Source of the DNA: Rallus limicola
Lineage: Eukaryota; Chordata; Aves; Gruiformes; Rallidae
Length of the DNA: 64,000 bases
Assembly: GCA_022605955.1 (NCBI GenBank)
Contig: JAKCOZ010000636.1
Location: 41,352 to 105,351 of the forward strand
Direction: 5' to 3'
How positions within the stretch are numbered: position 1 is the stretch's first letter; every line of letters begins with the position of its first letter. Under the pieces are notes generated by a model. The model saw only the letters and a list, made by a program, of their open reading frames with translations. It was not told where the DNA came from and did not search any database. This document shows positions 38,201 through 53,420 of this stretch, piece after piece. The translations under genes were made by a program, and so were the position numbers.

Positions 38201-39669
38201 CCCTCTTTGGGTTTTGGGGTGTTTTGTTCCCTCTCTCAGCCCCAGCTCAACTTCCCCTGCGCCGCGGCACCGCGAGCGCCCGCCAACCATGACCCCAACC
38301 CCCAGCCAGGTGCCCCCAACCCTCAACCCACCCCTCGGGCAGCACCGAACCCCCAAATCCGCCCCCCCCTCCCTGGACTCCCCCCGGCTTGGGCCGGTGC
38401 CGCAGCCTCACCGTGCTTGCCGTAGTAGTTATCCCCCTGGCCCCCCATTCTGTGCTCCCGGCCCGCAGCCCCCACACCTCGGCCTACGCCGCCCGTGCGC
38501 TCCCGGGCTCTGGGCGTGCCGCTGCTGCCCGCCTCCCGGTGAAACACCCCACAACACCCGGCCCCGGGGAGCAAACCCGGCGTTAAAGGCGCCGCTGCTT
38601 CACCAACACCGACGCCCCGGCCTTGCCAAACACCCCTCGCGCCAACCGGGCTCCGGCCAACCGCCGTGGGGTCACCGTGTGCCGCCACGGTCACCGGGCA
38701 GGGCCGAGCCGGTGCAGGGGTTGGGGAGATGCTGTGGGACCCCCGTGTGCCGCCATGGTCACCGGGCAGGGCTGAGCCGGTGCAGGGGTTGGGGAGATGC
38801 TGTGGGACCCCCGTGTGCCGCCACGGTCACCAGGGAGGTTGGTGAAGCACCAGTGGGGGAGTGAGAGGCGCCGGTTGCAGCTGGCAAAGGGCATGAGGTT
38901 GGTGGTAGCGGTGCCCAGGTCACCCCTGCTCCAGCACCGATGCCACCCCTGCCCATGGCACCCCTGCTGATGTCACCCCTGCTCCTGGCACCGATGCCAC
39001 CGCCCGGTGCCACCGTGGCTGGGGTGATGCCGCTGATGTCAGGGTGACCGGACCCACTGAAGGGCTGGGGGACACAAGCCAAAGCTGGGGGGGGGGAAGG
39101 GGGGGGTCTAGGTGGACCCCCGCCCAGGATAACGGGTGACACTGGGGTGTCCCCCACCATCCCTGAGGGACAGATGAGCCGGGGGTCCCACCGCCATGGG
39201 GAACAGCACCGGAGCAGCAGCTGGGGGAGCCCCCCCGGTTTGGGAGCCACCAGGACAACACCCCCCCCTCCCCAAAAAACTACCCGCTCCCCACGGTGGG
39301 GACTGCCCCCCCTCCAGCCGGGAAGCACCCCCCCCCCCCCAGCGATGAGGAGCCAAGGCTCCCCCCAGCCCCTCCGGAGCCCTGCGCACCCCCCCCCCCC
39401 GCAGCCGGGGCGGGGGGGGCATCCCCAAAGCCCGGGGGGTTCCCGAAGCCCTGGGACACCCCCCCCCAAAGCCGCCGGAGGACCCCGCGCAGGGCCGGTG
39501 GGGGATGGGGGGATGCAGGGACCCAGCCCCGAGGGGAGGGGGGGGGGGGGGAATGGAGAGGGGGGGGATGGAGAGGAGGGGGATGAAGGTGGGGGGGATG
39601 AAGGGGGGGTCCGGCCCCGGTACCGTAATCGCCGTCCGGGCCCCTCTCGCCCCCGGGCCGGTGCTCCAT
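26211..39669 (-). CDS. SLC44A2: Choline transporter-like protein 2 (SLC44A2/CTL2)
   Basis: Multi-pass choline transporter of plasma and mitochondrial membranes. Exons in transcript order: first exon 39669-39624 or 38448-38412, then 37230-37182, 36383-36310, 36133-36049, 35756-35672, 35550-35428, 35344-35284, 35059-34936, 34742-34659, 34377-34264, 34076-33945, 33701-33602, 33467-33376, 33135-33051, 32708-32446, 32366-32272, 31807-31704, 31398-31325, 31180-31110, 30912-30824, 30454-30370, then 29906-29785 or 27602-27513 plus 26224-26211. The sum is 709-718 aa depending on ends (human 706). Recognised by [20 protein letters not shown], large glycosylated loop 1 with paired Cys, [38 protein letters not shown] and [20 protein letters not shown]. 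All phases agree and no frameshift was seen. Exon 36133-36049 uses donor GTACGT, which restores [10 protein letters not shown]. Confidence 0.97.
27513..27602 (-). CDS. SLC44A2: SLC44A2 alternative C-terminal exon, distal (with 14-base last coding exon)
   Basis: Reads [20 protein letters not shown], then [10 protein letters not shown], and splices to the 14-base exon 26224-26211 giving APKA and a stop. Human SLC44A2 ends similarly (LKKLLNKTNKKAAES). The last coding exon is far too short for ORF detection; its acceptor and the phase fit support it. The intervening 26225-27512 is unique sequence. Confidence 0.85.
29785..29906 (-). CDS. SLC44A2: SLC44A2 alternative C-terminal exon, proximal
   Basis: After an acceptor at 29907-29908 the frame from 30454-30370 continues [20 protein letters not shown] and ends SKSTDSQG at a TAG (29787-29785). 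This replaces the [10 protein letters not shown]... end encoded 2.2 kb downstream. The CEDLERN spelling resembles SLC44A4/A5. I did not find an AATAAA close behind it. Confidence 0.85.
36428..37150. repeat. 24-bp minisatellite in SLC44A2 intron 2
   Basis: About 21 good copies (to 36935) of a 24-bp unit, TCCCCAGAACCCGGAGCCAT plus GGAG or close variants, followed by about nine diverged copies with AAACC and ACAGC variants. It starts 45 bases from the flanking exon and leaves about 30 bases before the next. Long open frames through it are artefacts. Confidence 0.9.
38028..38100. repeat. (CCCCAT)n microsatellite
   Basis: About 11 hexamer repeats of CCCCAT/CCCATC type in the first SLC44A2 intron, within the C-rich stretch 37980-38110. 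Confidence 0.9.
38412..38448 (-). CDS. SLC44A2: SLC44A2 downstream alternative first coding exon
   Basis: Encodes [13 protein letters not shown], phase 1, joining the same common exon. It matches the human isoform beginning MGDERPHYYGKHGTPQK. Two promoters (P1/P2) with different N-termini are known for human CTL2, so this looks like conserved alternative promoter use. Confidence 0.88.
38676..38830. repeat. 68-bp tandem duplication between the two SLC44A2 first exons
   Basis: Unit starting CGTGTGCCGCCA repeats at 38676, 38744 and 38812 (period 68), with two nearly identical full copies and a partial third. The interval to 39623 is otherwise G/C-rich intronic sequence with a short GGTGCCA-type repeat near 38930-39010. 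Confidence 0.85.
39624..39669 (-). CDS. SLC44A2: SLC44A2 upstream alternative first coding exon
   Basis: Encodes [16 protein letters not shown] and splices (donor GTACCG) in phase 1 to the common exon beginning TPQKYDP. It resembles the human isoform beginning MEDERKNGAYGTPQKYD. The surrounding CpG-rich sequence is shared with the divergent AP1M2 promoter. Confidence 0.85.
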
Positions 39670-40537
39670 GGCGGGCGGAGGCTCCGGGATGCTCCGGGCG
39701 GCGCCTCCCGCCGGTCCCACGGGGGCTGCGGCTGCGGGCGGGGCCGCTCCAGGACCCGGCTCCCCCCTCGGTCCCCCTCCGGTCCCCTCGGCCCGCCCCG
39801 GGGCTGGGCCCGGCCCGCCCCGCCCCCTGCTCCGCCCTGGGACCCCCCCGGGGACCGGGGTGCAGAGACACCGCCCCGGGAGGGGGGCGGGACCCCCAGG
39901 GAGGGGGATCCAGGGGTGCGGGGACATCCCGGGGGGGTCCCGGGGTGCAGGGTCCCCCCCCCAGGTCGGGAGAGCCGGGGGGGTGCAGGAGCATCCCCGG
40001 CGCGTGTGTCCAGGGGTGCAGGGACCCCCCCTCCAGAGTGGGGGTCCGGGGGTGCAGGGACATCCCCGGGGGGGTATCTGGGGGTGCAGGGACCCCCCAG
40101 GGTGGACTGAGACTCCCCAGCCCCAGGTGGGGTGGGGCCCCCGGGGTGCTGCAGGGACCCCCCCCAGACAGGGTTGGGGGACCCAGCTGTGTGTGTGTCC
40201 CCACCTCCCCCCCCCCCCCAGGATGGGGACCCAGGAGTGGGTGTCCCCCAGCCCCCAAACCGTTCTCGGGGGGTCCCTGAGTGGGGTTTTTTTGGGGGGG
40301 GGGGTGTCCCAACCTACAACTCCCCCCCCCCAGCAAGACCACCCCGCTGGGCTGGAGGTGGCCGGACCCCCATGGGGTGTCCAGGCCTGTGCCCCCCAAC
40401 CCAAGTCCCCACGGGTGGGAGGGGGTTCCCCGTGGGGGGGAGGGTGGGGGGTGGGTCTGGGCCGTCCCCTTTAAGGCCCCACGCGCCCATGGGCGCCGCT
40501 GCTCACCTGGCGCAGGTGACGGTGACGCGGCGACGCC
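39670..40537. promoter_or_regulatory. Divergent SLC44A2 / AP1M2 promoter region
   Basis: 867 bases separate the upstream SLC44A2 ATG (minus) from the AP1M2 ATG (plus). CpG-rich near both ends; the middle (39880-40130) holds degenerate G/C-rich repeats with GGGGTGCAGGGAC words. No other gene is visible. Shared regulation is inferred from the head-to-head arrangement. Confidence 0.5.
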
Positions 40538-43500
40538 ATGGCGGCCTCAGCCCTCTTCATCCTGGACCTCAAGGGGAAGGTGAGACCAACCCCTCCCCCC
40601 GCCTCCAGCCCCCCCAGAGACCCCCGGGACCCTTCGTGGGGGTGGGTGGGGATGGGGGGGACCCCCCTCTATGACCCCAAAGTGGCCTTGAAGGTCAGCC
40701 AAGGTCAACGGAGCCCGGCGGTGACCCCGGTGACCCCAGGGACGGGGTGGGGGATTGGGGGGGGGGGGGTGTTTTGAGGGGGGTGTGAGATGGGGGGTGG
40801 GGGGGAAGTGTCCGTGTCATCGTCCCCCTCTCTGACCCCCACTTTCCCCCCCCCCCCCACTCCTGCAGCCGCTGATCAGCCGCAACTACAAGGGGGACGT
40901 GGGGCTGGGGGAGATCGAGCACTTCATGGGGCTGCTGCTGCAGCGGGAGGAGGAGGGGGCCCTGTCCCCCCTCCTGACCCACGGCAAGGTCCACTTCCTC
41001 TGGATCAAACACGCCAACCTCTACTGTATCCTTCTGGGGTATCCCTCCCCCAACCCCCAAAACAAAACCCCTTCCCCCCCCTCCCCAATGCTCCCCCCTT
41101 TTCCTTACCCCCCCCCCCAAACAGTGGTGGCCACCACCAAGAAGAACGGCAACGCTTCCCTGGTCTACTCCTTCCTCTACAAGGTGGTGGAGGTGAGATT
41201 GGAGGGGAGGGTCTGGGGGGGGGTGGGGAGGACCCCCTCATTTGGGGATCATAGAGGTGCTCTGTGTGTGTGTTGTGTCCCCCCCCCCCTCGCCCAGGTG
41301 TTCTGTGAGTATTTCAAGGAGCTGGAGGAGGAGAGCATCCGCGACAACTTCGTCATCGTTTACGAGCTCCTGGATGAGCTGATGGACTTTGGGTTCCCCC
41401 AGACCACAGACAGCAAGATCCTGCAGGAGTGAGAGGGGCTGGGGGGACACACACACACACATGGGACCTGGGGGGCGGGGGGGGGGGCGTTGGGACCCCC
41501 TCCAACACCTCCTCACCCCGTGCTGCAGGTACATCACGCAGGAGGGCAACAAGCTGGACACGGGCACGTCCCGCGTCCCCACCACGGTGACCAACGCCGT
41601 GTCCTGGCGCTCTGAGGGCATCAAGTACAAGAAGAACGAGGTCTTCATCGACGTCATCGAGTCTGTCAACCTGCTGGTGAGGGGGGGCAGGGCTGGACCT
41701 GACAGTTTTGGGGGGGTTGGAGGGGTCCCGCCGCAGCGGAGGCTGCTGGTGGGTTCCTGGGTGGGAGTGGGGCAATGATGGGGGGGGGTGGGACCAGTGA
41801 TGGGGCTGGTGATGGAGATAATCGTGGTGATGAGGATGGTGATGGGGCTGATGAAGATGATGATGATGATGGGGCTGGTGATGAGGATGGTGATGGGGCT
41901 GGTGGTGAGGATGATGATGGGGCTGATGGTGAGGATGGTGATGAGCCTGGTGATGAGGATGATGATGGACACCATCACGGCGATAAGGATGGTGATAGGG
42001 ATGATGGCAGAGATGAGGATGGTGAAGGGGACAACCACGGTGACGGGGCTGATGGTGAGGATGATGATGGAGACCGTCGCGGTGGTGAGGATGATGATGG
42101 GGCTGGTGATGAGGATGATGATGGACACCATCATGGTGATGAGGATGGTGATGGGGCTGGTGGTGAGGATGATGATGGGGCTGGTGGTGAGGATGATGAT
42201 GGAGACCGTCGCGGTGGTGAGGATGGGGCTGGGGGATGCTCCTGGCGGTGAGGATGGTGATGGTGGCGAAGGAGCTGGCGGCGAGGCCGGTGCCTGCAGG
42301 TGAGCGCCAACGGCAGCGTGCTGCTGAGCGAGGTGGTGGGCACCATCAAGCTGAAGGTCTTCCTCTCGGGGATGCCCGAGCTGCGCCTGGGCCTGAACGA
42401 CCGCGTCCTCTTCGAGCTGACGGGACGTGAGTGCTGCTGGGGAGGGGGCAGGGGGGGCTCAAGGGACAGCCCTGGGGGGTGGGGGGGCACACAACACCCC
42501 CCACGTCCCCACCCCTGCCCCTCCTTCCCTCCCAGGGGGCAAGAACAAGTCGGTGGAGCTGGAGGACGTGAAGTTCCACCAGTGTGTCCGTCTGTCCCGC
42601 TTCGACAACGACCGCACCATCTCCTTCATCCCGCCCGACGGAGACTTCGAGCTCATGTCCTACCGCCTCAACACACAGGTGGGGGCTGCCCACCCCCAAA
42701 AAAAGCAGGGTGGGGGGCACGGGGGACGTGGGGGATGACCCGTTTCCCCACCCCCCCAGGTGAAGCCGCTCATCTGGATCGAGTCGGTGATCGAGAAGTT
42801 CTCCCACAGCCGCGTGGAGATCATGGTGAAGGTGGGATGCCGGCACCGTAGGGGACCTCTGGCTGCCCCCAACCCCAAATTTCATGCCCCCTTGTCCCGT
42901 CCCGTCCTCCCTTCCAGGCCAAGGGCCAGTTCAAGAAGCAGTCGGTGGCCAACGGGGTGGAGATCGCGGTGCCGGTGCCCAGCGACGCCGACTCCCCCAA
43001 ATTCAAGACCAGCATCGGCTCAGCCAGGTACCTCCCGGAGAGGAACCTGGTCATCTGGAGCATCAAGTCCTTCGCGGTGAGGAAGGACCCCGCGGCCGGG
43101 GGTCCCTCCTTGGGCGTCCCCTCCCCGGGGGCTGCCGTGGGGGGGTCCCAGCTTGGTCGCCAGCCGTGGGTGCCGCGCAGGGCGGGAAGGAGCACCTGAT
43201 GCGCGCCCACTTCGGGCTGCCCAGCGTGGAGAAGGAGGAGGAGGAGGGGCGGCCGCCCATCGCCGTCCGCTTTGAGATCCCCTACTTCACCGTCTCAGGC
43301 ATCCAGGTGCCACCCGGGGCGGGGGGAGGGATATGGGGGGGCCTGGGGAGGGATCCCCATGTGTTTTGGGGTGAGTGGGACATGTCTGCCATGGGGTCCC
43401 TGGGGATGGGGTGTGGGGCACATGTCCTGTAGGGTCCCCGGGGAGGGGTCCCATGTGTTTTGGGGTGGGGGGCATGTGGGCCATGGGGTCCCCGGGGAAT

Positions 43501-44006
43501 GGTGGGGGGACACATGGCCCACGGGGGATCCCCGGGGAGGGGTCCCTGTGTGTTTTGGGGGGGTGGTGCTGGGCCACACGGGGGCTGTGGCCGTGGGGGT
43601 CCCCAGGAAGGTGACCCCATCCTTTTGGGGAATGAAGGGGGGGAATGTGCCAAGGGGTCCCAGGGGGGTCCCAGGGGGCTTTTTTGGGGGGAGGGGGGTC
43701 CCCGCAGCATCCCCACGGGGATGACCTGACCACGGAGGGGGGGGGAGGGAGGATGGGGGGTGTGTGTGAGGGGTCTCCCGGGGCGTGGTGGTACCGGGGG
43801 GGCCCATCCCCGCCGCCCCCCCAGGTGCGGTACATGAAGATCATCGAGAAGAGCGGGTACCAGGCGCTGCCCTGGGTGCGCTACATCACCCAGAGCGGGG
43901 GTGAGTGAGCGCGGCCCCCCCCGGCCCCCCAGGGCCCCCCCCAGGGCCCCCCCAGCCCCTCACCCCATCTCTCCCTCCCGCAGACTACCAGCTCCGCACC
44001 AGCTAG
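40538..44006 (+). CDS. AP1M2: AP-1 complex subunit mu-2
   Basis: Medium chain of the clathrin adaptor AP-1, which binds Yxx-phi sorting signals at the trans-Golgi network and endosomes; the mu2 form serves basolateral sorting in epithelia. Exons: 40538-40579, 40869-41025, 41125-41192, 41298-41428, 41529-41676, 42300-42426, 42536-42678, 42760-42831, 42918-43076, 43181-43306, 43825-43900, 43984-44006. They total 424 codons, i.e. 423 aa like human. Longin domain [20 protein letters not shown] at the N-terminus; mu-homology domain from about residue 165 ([20 protein letters not shown]). Chosen over AP1M1 because of [35 protein letters not shown] and the ending YQLRTS, and because of synteny. No frameshift seen. 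Confidence 0.97.
41775..42290. repeat. GATGGN/GATGAT repeat in AP1M2 intron 5
   Basis: Irregular trinucleotide/hexanucleotide array of GATGATGG, GGGGCTGGTGATGAG and GGTGAGG words with no fixed long period. It ends about 10 bases before the acceptor of exon 42300. Apparent Asp/Gly/Glu-rich and Met-rich frames are artefacts. Confidence 0.85.
43325..43660. repeat. Degenerate GGGGTCCC-type repeat in AP1M2 intron 10
   Basis: Four to five imperfect copies of a unit with GGGTCCCTGGGGA, TGTGTTTTGGGG and GGGCCACATG words. Confidence 0.65.
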
Positions 44007-44121
44007 GGCGGCGGGGGGGCTGCCCGGACCCATCGGATCCCCCCCCGGACCGGGGTACCCGGACCCCCAACCCCCCCGCGATGCTCCCCCCTCCTTCCTC
44101 CCCCTCCTCATCCTCTGTCCC

Positions 44122-44127
44122 TATAAA
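44122..44127 (+). terminator. AP1M2: Possible AP1M2 polyadenylation signal
   Basis: TATAAA, a weak hexamer variant, 116 bases after the AP1M2 stop. No AATAAA is present before KRI1 begins. The remaining 44128-44471 is G-rich and CpG-rich and must contain the KRI1 promoter. Confidence 0.4.
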
Positions 44128-44471
44128 GATGGAGCTCAGCCCGCCGGCCCCGTGCTTTTTGGGGGGGGGGGCGGGGGGGGGCAGCTGGGGGGCGAGGGGA
44201 GGGGGGAGGTGTGGGGAAGGGGGGGTAAATGGATGGGGGGAGGGGTTGGGGGGCACTGGAGAGCGGTTGGGGGTCGCTGGGGGCCTATGGGGGGTGGTGG
44301 GCCCCACCCGGCTCCCCGCCCGCGTTTCCCTTTTAAGAGCCGAGGCGGATGGGGGGGGGGGGGGGGGGGCGGTGCGTGTGTGGCTCGGGAGGGGGGCGGG
44401 GCCGCGACGCGCTCCCCTCTCACGTGACGGGGTGGGGCCGGAAGCGGAAGCCACGTGCGCGCGCGAGAAAG

Positions 44472-49766
<5,295 letters not shown>

Positions 49767-49858
49767 TTTTGGGGGGGGTGAGGGAGGAGGGGTCCATTTG
49801 GCAGCGAGCACGAAGCACCAACACCCCCAGTGCAGCCGTGTTCTGGTTCAAGTTCATC

Positions 49859-49864
49859 TTTAAT
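49859..49864 (-). terminator. ATG4D: ATG4D polyadenylation signal (ATTAAA)
   Basis: TTTAAT on the + strand, i.e. the common variant ATTAAA in ATG4D sense, about 315 bases after its stop codon. No AATAAA on that strand is nearer. Confidence 0.6.
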
Positions 49865-49919
49865 GGGGGGGGGGACAGACAGACAGACAGACGGACGAGG
49901 GGGGGGTCCTGAGCGGAGC

Positions 49920-49925
49920 AATAAA
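49920..49925 (+). terminator. KRI1: KRI1 polyadenylation signal
   Basis: AATAAA 154 bases after the KRI1 stop. It lies to the right of the ATG4D poly(A) signal, so the two convergent mRNAs overlap. Confidence 0.75.
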
Positions 49926-50178
49926 TAACGTGTTCCCCCCCCATCACAAGCAGCCTGTGACAACCAAAAACCTTTGGGGGGGGGGGGGGGATTTGGGGGG
50001 GGGCAGCACGGCCCCCACCCTGCTGCCAAGACTCCAGTAGTGAACCAAAACAGCCCCAACCCTGGGGAGGGGGGGGGGGGGGGGGGGGGGAGCTGCCTGC
50101 GGCCCCCCCCAAACCGCAGCAGCGCCACCCCGGGGGGCTCCAGTGTGTGTGGGGTGTCCCCGGGGGGGGGTGGGGGCA

Positions 50179-52752
50179 TCAGAGCAGGACGAATTCGTCA
50201 GCACCGGGTTTTTTGGGGCGCTTGCCAGCCCGGGGGGGGGGGCGGTGCTGGCAGGGGGGGGCGGGAGCTGAGGGGCTCCAGGCCGTGGTCCTGCGCCTGC
50301 CCCTCGGTCACTGTGAAGATGGGGTACCGCTCCGGCGCCAAGGGGGGGGGCCAGGACCTAGGGGGTGGGGAGGATAGGGTGAGGGAAAGGGGGGGGCACC
50401 CCTCAAAGCTCCCTGTGCCCCCCCTAAACCCCCCCTGTGTGTGACTCACACGTGCCAGGTCGGTGCAGAGCTCCTCCAAGCCGGAGCCGCCCGCGGCGTA
50501 GAAGCCGATGGTGCAGCTGGGATCCATCTTCCCAAAGGCCATTTTCCTTGGGGAGCTGCAGTGGAAGGACTGGGGGGGAGAGGGGGGGAACGGGGGGGGT
50601 TATGGGGGGCAGAATGTGATTTGGGGGGGATCTCACACCCCTTGGGACCCCCCCCAAACACACACCTGCAAGGGGAAGTTCTCCCGGGACGTGTCCACGC
50701 AGGGCTGGCAGTAATGGGGGTCCAGGTAGAGCAAGAAATCATCTTTTTTTTGGGAGGGAACAAACAAAAATCAGGTATTCTGTGCCCCCCCCCCCCAAAT
50801 TACCCCCCCAAACCAGCAGCTCTGGCACCTTGGAAGCCGATGAAGTAGAGCGAGTGCCGGGGTTTGCCGCCGATGATGCCCACGCAGGATTTCAGCTTCA
50901 ACAGCTCCTGGGGAGGGATTTTGGGGGGGTCAATTAGAGCTGGTGCCCCCCCCCCTCTTGCCCCCCTCCTTCCTCCCCCCCCCCATCCAGGTCCCCACCT
51001 TGACACAATCCACGTAGACGGGGTTCAGGTTTTCACCCCCCAACCGCACCGGCACCAGGACGACGACGGCGCGGCGCTGCCCCGGCTCCGCTGAGGTTCG
51101 GTCGGCGTCGCCCCCCACCAGCCCAGCGACGTCCCCCTTGTAAACTACCCAAAAATAAAAGGGGTGGGGGGTAAGAAAAGGGGCTGCTCATCCTTATGCT
51201 CAGGTGCCCCCCCCCCCCCACCTCCCAAAACCGGGCAGGGGGAAGCCCTGCCTCCCCCCCAGCCCCGGCACGCACCGGTGCAGTCCTGAGAGACGTAGAC
51301 CGAGAGGCCGCTGGTCTCCGGGCAGGTTTCCACCGCCCTCCTGGCAGGGGATGGGGGGAGAGAGAGTCCTGGGGAGGGTCCCAGCAGCCCCCCCAGACCC
51401 CCAAAAACGACGCAGGGAATTCCTTTCCCCAAAAAAAAGCCACCCCGTCCCCGCTCACCGCAGGATGTGGGCGACGATGGAGGGGCCGTACCAGTCCCCA
51501 GCCTTCTTCCCCGCGCTCTGACCCAGCTGCACCAGCCGATGGATCCCGAAGGGGGCCCGGGGGTGATCGGCAAACCAGCCCACGATGGCTCGGTGCCTCT
51601 GCTCCGCCTCCCGAGGGGACCGGCCCCGGCCTGGGGGATCCTGCAGCCGGCCCGGGGGGTCTCTCTGCCGGCCCGGGGGGTCCCGCAGCCTTCGAGCTCC
51701 AGGCGCCGGCTCCAGCTCCAGCAGCGCCTCGGGCCACGTCCAGTCTAAAGCCGAGTGTGGGGTGAGGAGTTTTTGGGGGTGGGGAGGGGATGTGGGGGGG
51801 TCACCCCCAGGGTTTTGGGGGGGGGGAGGCGGGGGAGGGGGGTCCTTACCCCTGCCCAGGAGGTGCAGGACGAGGCCCTGTGCCAGCAGCATCTGGGCGC
51901 TGCGCAGCATGCAGCCCCAGCCGCAGTCGGTGGTCCAGGGGGTCCCCTCCAGCGCCGGGAACTCCCTCCGGTACGTCAGCCACAGGCGGGAGGAGAAATC
52001 CCTCTGGAAGCGCTCCAGCTCCTCTGGAAGGGTTGGGGGGCAGTTGGAGACACCCCCACAGACCTCCACCCCCCCCCCAGACCCCCGCGGGGTCCCGGTA
52101 CTCACCCTCGGCTGCCAGGCAGTACACGCGGCCCAGGAGGTGCAGGGGGCTCAGCTTGCTGAAGTGGGCTCTGGGCCGCACCGTCCAGCCTGGGGGGGGG
52201 GCGGGAAAGGGGGGGTAACGCGGGGGAAATGAGGCACCGGGGGGATTAACGGGGACTGGGGGGGGTGTAACGGGGACTGGGAGGGGGGAACCGGGGGGGT
52301 AACGGGGAACCGGGAAGGGAAAAGGGGGGGGGTATAGGGGGGAAACGGGGGACCGGGAGGAAATGGGGCACCGGTGGGGGGAGTAACTGGGCACCACGAG
52401 GCATAACGGACACCGGGGAACCGGGGGGGGTAACGGGGACCGGGAGGGGGGGGGTAAGGGCGACCCGGGGGGTGTAACGGGGACCAGAGGTTGGGAACCG
52501 TGAGGGCAAAAGGGACCGGGCCCCCCTCGCCGCCGGGCCGCTCGTTCCCCACCCCGTGCTGGCACCGGGGCGCTCCCCCCCGCCCCCGTTACCGCCGCCC
52601 CGGCCCGGCCCCGGTTCCCCCGCACCGTATCGGACGCTGTTCCAGGCCGAGAGGAAGCGGCCCCGCACCCGCGCCCCCTCCTCAGCCCCGGGAAGGGGCC
52701 CCGGGCCGCCGCCCGCCCCCTTCCGCCGCGGCCCGGCCGGCCCCGCGCTCAT
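50179..52752 (-). CDS. ATG4D: Cysteine protease ATG4D
   Basis: Autophagy protease (family C54) that processes and delipidates ATG8-family proteins. Exons in transcript order: 52752-52626, 52189-52106, 52023-51850, 51744-51459, 51340-51276, 51144-50999, 50907-50829, 50742-50666, 50569-50450, 50357-50179. Catalytic Cys in [20 protein letters not shown], catalytic Asp and His in [11 protein letters not shown]; also [46 protein letters not shown] three-fold DPPGR repeat fills the variable loop before the GWFADHP motif. The last exon needs one base removed from each of two runs (50342-50350, nine G; 50232-50242, eleven G) to read [20 protein letters not shown] and then [14 protein letters not shown]; this gives 444 aa and a C-terminal F-x-x-L LIR-like end comparable with human DFVFL. 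As printed, the frame would end early. Confidence 0.95.
52190..52500. repeat. GGTAACGGGGACCGGG repeat in ATG4D intron 1
   Basis: About a dozen degenerate units of roughly 20-35 bp with TAACGGG(G/A)ACCGGG. It directly follows exon 52189-52106 in genomic order and fills most of intron 1. Confidence 0.75.
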
Positions 52753-52990
52753 GGCGGCGGCGGCGGCGCGCGGGGCGGGGCGGGGCCCCGGCGGGGGCGG
52801 GGCGGTTCACGGGCGGTACCGGAGCCGCCACCCGCCGGCGCCGCCATCTTTGTTGCGGGCGCGGAGCCGGAAGCGTCGACACGTTTGGGCGGAAGTGGTG
52901 TCAGAGGAAAGACGAGAGGGGGCGGGAGCCGGTCGCTATGGAGACGGCGCGCATGCGTCGCCGCGGCGGGCGGTGGGGGGGGGCACAGGG
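52753..52990 (-). promoter_or_regulatory. ATG4D: ATG4D CpG-island promoter
   Basis: Very CpG-rich. Contains GCCGCCATCTTTGTTGCGGG (a YY1-like GCCATCTT word) and GGAGCCGGAAGCG (ETS-type core CCGGAAG) within 125 bases of the ATG4D start codon. Motif-based inference. Confidence 0.5.
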
Positions 52991-53034
52991 ACCCGGAGGG
53001 GTCATGTAGGGACACGGGGACCCCCCGGGTGACA

Positions 53035-53420
53035 TTGAAGGGGGCAGAAGGACATTCTGGGGTCCCTCGGGGGTGCACAGGGTCCCTGCGGGGTGGGGAG
53101 GGGCACAGGGACCCCCGGGTGGCACTGGGGGGGCACAGGGACATTTTGGGGTCCCACGGGGGGGGCACAGGGACCCCCAGATGACATTGGGGGGCACAGG
53201 GACCCCCGGGTGGCACTGGGGGGGCACAGGGACATTTTGGGGTCCCACGGGGGGGGGCACAGGGACCCTGCGGGGTCGGGGGGAGTCACAGGGAAATTCT
53301 GGGGCGACCCTAGGGAGGCACAAGGACCCCTCAGGGTCCGGGGGGGGGGGGCGCACGGGACCCCCCGGGTGACCCTGGGGGGTCACAGGGACATTTTGGG
53401 GTCCCACGGAGGGGGGGGTG
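53035..53420. repeat. GGCACAGGGAC-type tandem repeat upstream of S1PR5
   Basis: Units with GGGGCACAGGGACATT(T)TGG and GGTCCCACGGGGG recurring near 53133, 53223 and 53388, plus shorter ACCCCCGGGTGGCACTGGG segments. From 53421 to 54000 there is only GC-rich promoter-like sequence. Confidence 0.7.

Noticed and set aside
41775..42303. Asp/Gly-rich or Met-rich proteins from the GAT repeat
   Set aside because: Lies between two well-supported AP1M2 exons and lacks any domain; a microsatellite.
40538..44006. AP1M1 instead of AP1M2
   Set aside because: Diagnostic stretches ([20 protein letters not shown], ending LRTS) and the neighbours KRI1 and SLC44A2 fit AP1M2.
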